NCBI GenBank assembly: GCA_025738555.1
Contig: JAOVFP010000011.1
Coordinates: 2,232,001 to 2,296,000, forward strand
Direction of reading: 5' to 3'
Source: Cyathus striatus
Taxonomy: Eukaryota; Basidiomycota; Agaricomycetes; Agaricales; Nidulariaceae
DNA: 64,000 bases
Shown here: piece by piece, positions 58,191 through 64,000 of the stretch
Numbering within the stretch: position 1 is the first letter of the stretch
Layout: every line of letters begins with the position of its first letter
Notes under the pieces: model-generated
The model's database searches: none
Told to the model about the DNA's origin: nothing
Seen by the model: the letters and a program-made list of their open reading frames with translations, nothing else
Position numbers and translations under genes: made by a program

Positions 58191-61100
58191 TCAACCGAAT
58201 GTTTGACTCTGTAAAATAAATGAGTGACTTTGAATTGACCTAAAATGCAAAAGATCATACAGAACACCCGATTCTCTTAGTCTTGGATAACCGCCACTCA
58301 TTTGGTATCTCATACTTGTTATATAATGGTTCAATCTTCTCTTGTCTCTTTCTTTTACTGATCTTTCTCGCATCTGCAACCTGGAAAAATCGCGGTGCCA
58401 CTTCCACTAACCACTTCGGCTCGATGGCTGTTACGTTGTGACAGTATTCTCTTGTTGTCGAAACTAGTTCATGATAAACAAGCCATTCAGGCGCACGGTT
58501 AAAAAGTGCAGATGAAGGATGAATGTAAACTGGTGTACCCTCTACGAGTGTTTTGTATCCTTCTCGAGGATCCTTCCTTGCAGCATTCCGGAAGAATCCA
58601 GAACATATGGCTTTGCGGACACGATTGAAGTCACCTCCTGCAGACGATATGTCATGTTTAGACCTATCCATGATACATAATAGCTGCTTCCTCACATCCT
58701 GTGCTCTTTTCATGCTTCGCACTTGAATAAAGTTCTCATAACACCAAGGGTTAGAGAAGTTTGCTGCTTTCCATCCATTGTATACAGTAAGGAGGGTAAG
58801 ATGGTCTCCTCCTGGTTGATGGAATTTGGCTTTCTTTGAATCTGCTTGCCCTTGTTTCTCCTTGGGACGATAGAAAATGTTCTGCACCGACAGCATCACT
58901 ACAACGGACAGAATCTCTTCCGAACATCCCAGTTCTACAGAAGCGAGTAACATTTTTGCCAAGGGAGGCTCCATTGGGAAATCAGACATCTTGCACCCCA
59001 GCCTAGTGAGTAAACCTTCATCATCTAGAGCAGACAGAGCGTATAGCGATTCTAGTGCACTTAACATTGTCTGAACAGGAGGCGGGTCCATGAAATCGAA
59101 GCTAAGGAGGTCATTGATACCCATTGCTTTTAAATGCAGGATTGTTGCTGAAAGATTGGTGTGCTGAATATCAGAAATAGAGTTTGGTAGCATCTCATTC
59201 CGATATGCAGCTTCTGTGTACAGCCGATAACATTTTCCAGGACCGGTGTGGCCAGCGCGACCAGACCATTGGCGAGCTTGAGCTTGCGAAATGGGCATGA
59301 CAACAAGATTTTGCTTGGCTAATCCAGGATCAATAACATAGTAAATGCCTGGAATGGTCAAACTAGTCTCTGCAACGTTCGTGGCAATAACAACTTTACG
59401 GGAACCTGGGGGAGTGGGCTTGAAGACTCGTGATTGCACTTCAGACGGTAGGGAAGAGTAGATTGGAAGGATAATGAGTTCTGGTACCCTTAGCCCCAGA
59501 GCTTTCATGCAATTGAAAAGTGTTTCACATGCGGTATCAATCTCTTCCTGGCCTGTAAGGAAAAGAAGAATATCTCTGGGTGGTTCAGAGAGATGGATTT
59601 GCATCATGGTAATCAGCGAAGCATCCAAATAATGCAACTCCATCTCCTTGGCGTAAAGAATTTCAACAGGGTAAGTACGTCCCGAAATGGTGAAAATAGG
59701 ACACCTGAAGAAATACTTCGAAAACTTTTCAGCATCCAACGTAGCAGATAGCTTGAGGTCAGGGCACTGCTTTACAGCCTCTAAAGGAATTGTCAGTGAT
59801 TGAAGATAAATATAACAAAGGATAAACATACTCTTCATGAGGCCAAACAAAACATCGGTTGCAATTGTCCTTTCGTGAGCTTCGTCTAACATGACTACAG
59901 AATACGAACTGCATAGAGGGTCAATTAAGCATTCTCGTTGAAGCATACCATCAGTCATGTATTTTATATGTGTTTTGGGGCTCGTGCAATCTTCAAAACG
60001 GATTGTATATCCAACCTCTTGCCCTAATCTGCAACCAACTTCCTCAGCAACATGCTTAGCCACGGACATAGCAGCAACACAACATGGCTGTGTACACCCA
60101 ATTCTCCCTCTATCAGCATATCCAGACTTGGCAAGGTATTGCACCATCTGTGTTGTCTTTCCAGAACCAGTATCACCAACAACGATAAGCACTTGATGCT
60201 GCGAAAGAGTGATAAGCATTTTATAAAATATATACCCTTTAATGGTACTTACTTCGTCAATGGCCTTAAGAAAAGAGGTATGTAGCTTATATATTGGCAA
60301 GCTCTTTTGTTTCTCCTGGATGCAAAGGCTCATAATTTCACCAAAGGTGGTGGCCATGTTGAAACTGGCTTGCTTCCATGTCGGAACTTTGCTGGCCTTT
60401 TGGCTTCTTAAGTTTGCCTGCAGATCTTGTGTGAACATCTTATTGGTATCCTTTGACATTGGATCCAGCCATGGCTGACTGAAATCTCGTGCCTGAGAGT
60501 CAGCTTCCTCATTTGCCTCTAGCTGTCTCAATTCCTGTCGTTCCTTCGCCAATGACACTGCGTGCATGCCTCGATATATCAACGTGAAATAGCTTTGAAA
60601 TATTGTGGAAATATTCTTTTTATTACATCATTATTTCGCTTTGTAATACTCATACAATTCACATATAATATTTCTCACATATTTGAAAGTCACAATAACA
60701 AAGAAATATTGAAACCCGGATCCCTATTTTCTTCCAAATCCTTTATTCAATATTTCAAAGGTTTTTCATCTATGAAATAACAAAGAAATATTTATTTGTC
60801 ACACTGAGTAGTCACAATGAGCTTTGTCTACCATTGTCTCATCTTTGTGACATACATATGTCACAAGGTTCTTATCTAAGCGATCTTAGCAAGATCTCAG
60901 TGACATTGTGACATATGTCACAGTCATCACACTCGTCGCAGTTGTCACAGTCATCACAGTTGTCACAGTCGTCACACATGTCGCAGTTGTCCCACAGTGT
61001 CACAGTTGTCGCAGTTGTCACAGTTGTCACAGTTGTCCCACAGTGTCACAATTGTCGCAGTCGTCACAGTCGTCACAGTTGTCCCACAGTGTCACAGTTG

Positions 61101-61866
61101 TCGCAGTCGTCACAGTTGTCCCACAGTGTCACGCCTGTTGCAGTCGTTACAGTCATCACTGTTGTCCCACAGTGTCACAGTTGTTGCAGTCATCACAGGC
61201 ATGACACTGGGACAACTGTGACGACTGTGACGACTGCGACAACTGTGACACTGTGGGACAACTGTGACACTGTGGGACAACTGTGACACTGTGGGACAAC
61301 TGTGACACTGTGGGACAACTGTGACACTGTGGGACAACTGTGACACTGTGGGACAACTGTGACGACTGTGACGACTGCGACAACTGTGACACTGTGGGCT
61401 GTGACAACTGTGACAACTGCGACATGTGTGACGACTGTGACATATGTCACAATGTCACTGAGATCTTGCTAAGATCGCTTAGATAAGAACCTTGTGACAT
61501 ATGTATGTCACAAAGATGAGACAATGGTAGACAAAGCTCATTGTGACTACTCAGTGTGACAAATAAATATTTCTTTGTTATTTCATAGATGAAAAACCTT
61601 TGAAATATTGAATAAAGGATTTGGAAGAAAATAGGGATCCGGGTTTCAATATTTCTTTGTTATTGTGACTTTCAAATATGTGAGAAATATTATATGTGAA
61701 TTGTATGAGTATTACAAAGCGAAATAATGATGTAATAAAAAGAATATTTCCACAATATTTCAAAGCCATTTCACGTTGATATATCGAGGCATGCACGCAG
61801 TGTGAGGCACCTGCCAGTGCAGCTCTATTTAATGATCCATCTGGAGCCTTGACAACTTGCACTGAG
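58191..61866 (-). pseudogene. Prp22/DHX8-like DEAH helicase, C-terminal copy, split by foldback
   Basis: Homology begins near 61,866 (VKAPDGSLNRAALAGAS), is broken by the foldback 60,556-61,802, and resumes at 60,555 ([18 protein letters not shown]). Exons: 60,555-60,253, 60,198-59,832, 59,780-58,261 and 58,208-58,191. The introns are 54, 51 and 52 nt; the first two are in frame, so the sequence reads open through them. Motifs: [22 protein letters not shown], then the HA2/OB region to SQTFG. Damage: QPRR is now QPCC, motif VI has QWSGRAGH instead of QRxGRxGR, and two in-frame deletions remove about 3 residues before SAT and 11 near DPGLAKQN. The R-to-C/H/W changes are CpG transitions. Introns are kept, so it is a DNA duplicate. 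It also lacks its N-terminus. Confidence 0.85.
60553..61805. mobile_element. 1,247-bp foldback element with CACTG ends and TGA duplication
   Basis: Element 60,556-61,802. Both ends read CACTGCGTGCATGCCTC inward, and the arms (about 600 bp each) are nearly perfect inverted copies. TGA flanks it at 60,553-60,555 and 61,803-61,805. Outer arm parts are AT-rich; inner parts (60,900-61,440) are GTCACAGTTGTC/GTGACAACTGTG arrays. CACTG-type ends plus a 3-bp duplication fit the CACTA (En/Spm) superfamily. Non-coding: frames across the arms are repeat translation. Confidence 0.85.
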
Positions 61867-62281
61867 CCAATCGTACAGGAGCACGTTCAATTCATGAAGT
61901 CACACTGACTTCATGAGCACCCATTGAAGTCAGGGCCCAGACCGGGTGAGTCAGTAACGCTCTACCTCAAACTCGTGAGGTAGTGCTGACTTAACCTTGA
62001 CATCACTTTATTCAGTCAGTGTGGATCTAGTTTTACTTATCAGTACTAGACTCCACTTCTTTGGTACAAAGAGGAATGCAGGGATTGACTATTCCGTATC
62101 CCTTGTCCTCCTGCGCCAGGTCTGTTTCTATCTTTGTTTGTCTGTTATTCAAATTTCTCTAACATCCCTTGTCCTCCTGCACCAGACAGGTATTCTTGAC
62201 GTTGCTTCGCTTACACGCTGTGTATACTTTACATCGTCCACTCACATTTGCTCATTCCCTCAATATCATTTAGATCAATAC

Positions 62282-64000
62282 ATGTCTCATCCACATTCTA
62301 GCAGAGATCCTTGGCACATTGAATTTGCTGAAGGAACCATTGAGACCAAGTATCCAATTGTTACCGAATTGTCGACACAACCACTCAATAAAGGGAAAGG
62401 GCGAGCTGTTCCAGACACTTCGAAGTCTCACCAGGGTGACGCTGGAGGATCACGACTCCATCAAGATCCAACAGCATCAGTGGATGAGCGCCAAGGACCA
62501 TTAGGTACTGCAACTCATCACTCGCATGAGACAGGAGACATGTTGGAACAAAATGTCCTGAAATTTTTTACCGCCATCATTGATGATCCAGCCATTGGAG
62601 AACAATGAGATGCAGGAGTGGGAGGATCAGGAAGTGGACAAGGAGGAGAAGAAGGTCGTTCAGATAGACCTCATGTCACAAAAGTTGAGTTTGCCATACA
62701 GTGAATTATGGTACATTGTAATGCCTTAAGGCAGCCGCTGCCACATAAGGCAAATTGTTGAACACGAATCCTTAAACAGTCTTTAAAGGCATCGCAGAGA
62801 GCCTTAGAACGTGATGTAAGGGCCCACTGTGAAGTCTTACAATACATTCATTCTCTACAATTGCTTATAATGTGGTGTAAGGATACTTGAAAAAAACATG
62901 AATCTGTTTTTATTCCATTCGGAAGCCTAAATTGCGATGATTCTAATAAATAGATTGGTATTGGACTAGAAACTACATACATACAAAACTACATACTACA
63001 AATACTACTCATTGTTACTTAAGTCTTCAGTACTTCAGTACCAATGTCACTTACCAAGCTATTTTGCTTACCTTCACACTCTCTACAACTTCACTTACCT
63101 TGTGTGTAAACGAGAAAGTCAGTGCTCTTTTATACATCTCAGGCAGATGTTTTAGTCATCACACCCGGATCTTGCACTGTCTCGGCAGGGGGGTTTCCAA
63201 GTTCCGGAACCAGCTCTGAAGCTCTCTCCAGGCTAATCCAGACCTGCCCATATCTCTGCATACTTACATTAGTCACACTGTCATAATCCCGAGCCCCGTC
63301 ACAATGTATGCGAGCTGAGGGATATTCATTTTACTATATTTTTTACTACCTGTGATACATCACAATTTTACTACAGCCAGTGAGTTAAGTACAAGAGTAA
63401 GTACCTCCACAATATATCTAATGGATGCCACACAGCCGCACTCAGTACTCTTTTTCGAACGGCCTACAAGTAATATTATGAACTAAATAATACTATGGCC
63501 ACCTTGGAATCCATGTGTAATCTTACGAAAACCTTAACTTTTGCTTCATGAAACCCTGTGGTCTAAAAATGTATTGTAATGAAGCCCATGCCTTATGATG
63601 GAATATGACAGGCTTAGAATCATTTATATCATGCCTTTTAAGAACGTTATAATGTATGGTGTTGAGATTTAAGACTTAAGGCCTTACAATGTGATTTGGA
63701 CTTTCGTGACACAGCCTTCACAACCAGTTGAACATGAACCTCGAGGATCGTCTGGAGGCCAGAGAGGGGAGATCAAACATAACTACGGAGGCCATTTTTC
63801 GAACATGGTTTGGCCAACAAGCTTGAAGAAATATATGACTGATTCATGAAGGGACAAATCACAAAGGACTATGCTATTGCATCGCTTGGAAGGGACCTCC
63901 CTCCCTTCACTCCAGGCGACAGATCTTTGTCTGACAAAACCTTCAAAGCATATCTCAATGACTTTACCGAGCACACCTCACGTGAATCATTCTCCGAGCA
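62282..64000 (+). pseudogene. Unrecognised gene, interrupted by an insertion, runs off right edge
   Basis: From ATG 62,282 an open frame gives DPWHIEFAEGTIETKYPIV, a polar low-complexity region and LEQNVLKFFTAIIDDPAIGE, then TGA at 62,606. Reading on in the same frame reaches GRSDRP at 62,671, where the TGTCAC element begins. After it, at 63,712, the frame resumes with SQPVEHEPRGSSGG. A frameshift near 63,798 leads to LANKLEEIYD, TGA at 63,840, then KGQITKDYAIASLGRDLPPF and SDKTFKAYLNDFTEHTS at the edge. Both TGA fit CGA decay. Upstream pyrimidine-rich CACCAG motifs (62,106-62,187) may be splice acceptors. I do not recognise the protein. Confidence 0.5.
62674..63711. mobile_element. 1,038-bp element with TGTCAC...GTGACA ends
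   Basis: Left end TGTCACAAAAG and reversed right end TGTCACGAAAG are inverted repeats. Similarity continues inward (CATTGTAATGCCTTAAGG versus CATTGTAAGGCCTTAAG). CA flanks both sides (62,672-62,673; 63,712-63,713). No transposase. Removing it with one CA keeps the surrounding frame open, which supports a real insertion. A partial relative is at 53,616. Confidence 0.6.

Noticed and set aside
60908..61450. Open frames of SQLSQSSQLSH/VTVVAVVT type
   Set aside because: Translation of GTCACAGTTGTC repeats inside the foldback element, open on both strands.
1..63842. Classical RIP as the cause of C-to-T changes
   Set aside because: The changes seen sit in CpG rather than the CpA context typical of ascomycete RIP; CpG methylation decay explains them better.

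Overview
The window looks like repeat-dense DNA from a mushroom-forming basidiomycete (Agaricomycetes). The reasons are 45-75 nt GT-AG introns, a Prp22/DHX8 spliceosomal helicase, a NACHT gene of the mushroom NLR type, a KDZ transposase, hAT and Tc1/mariner relics, and tRNA-derived repeats. No species is assigned. Much of the window is poor in CpG and rich in TpG/CpA. Several broken reading frames carry TGA where the family has an arginine CGA codon, so long-term CpG methylation and deamination probably shaped it.

Layout. 1-894 (-) is the N-terminal part of a Prp22-like gene that runs off the left edge. 1-3.7 kb holds small repeats and a 1,169-bp element with a perfect 9-bp target duplication. 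3.7-10 kb is CpG-poor with no gene recognised. 10.7-11.3 kb (-) is a Tc1/mariner relic. 12.7-18.6 kb is framed by two 1.34-kb inverted copies that encode the same two-exon 194-residue protein. Between and beside them lie fragments of host genes: VPS10/sortilin, a tRNA relic and ribosomal protein eL8. 19.3-20.4 kb is an AATCAATG-rich tract, and 21.0-21.7 kb (-) is a broken SAP-like gene. 25.8-30.2 kb is a hAT transposon with recognisable ends and a dead transposase. 34.3-35.6 kb is a foldback element.

37.6-46.7 kb is the most unusual part. A ~300-bp tandem array lies next to a truncated KDZ transposase gene. That gene abuts a 4.2-kb palindrome whose arms carry a 65-bp array and a 26-bp CpG-rich array, and both outer ends of the palindrome contain the same piece of KDZ coding sequence.

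47.0-49.5 kb (-) is a NACHT gene with a multi-membrane-span C-terminus, now carrying a stop and a frameshift. 51.3-53.0 kb holds two nested elements with target duplications. 53.9 kb (-) is an intron-containing tRNA-Gly(UCC). 55.2-56.0 kb is a multi-exon membrane-protein gene. 56.2-57.5 kb is a terminal-inverted-repeat element. 58.2-61.9 kb (-) is the C-terminal part of a Prp22 copy, split by a 1,247-bp foldback element; removing that element with one copy of its 3-bp target duplication restores the frame. 62.3 kb to the right edge is an unrecognised gene that is also split by an insertion.

The genes do not form a pathway. The picture is a nest of mobile elements with captured, decaying pieces of host genes. 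Intact-looking features are the Prp22 N-terminus (though it lacks most of its S1 domain), the duplicated 194-residue gene, the tRNA-Gly and perhaps the membrane-protein gene.
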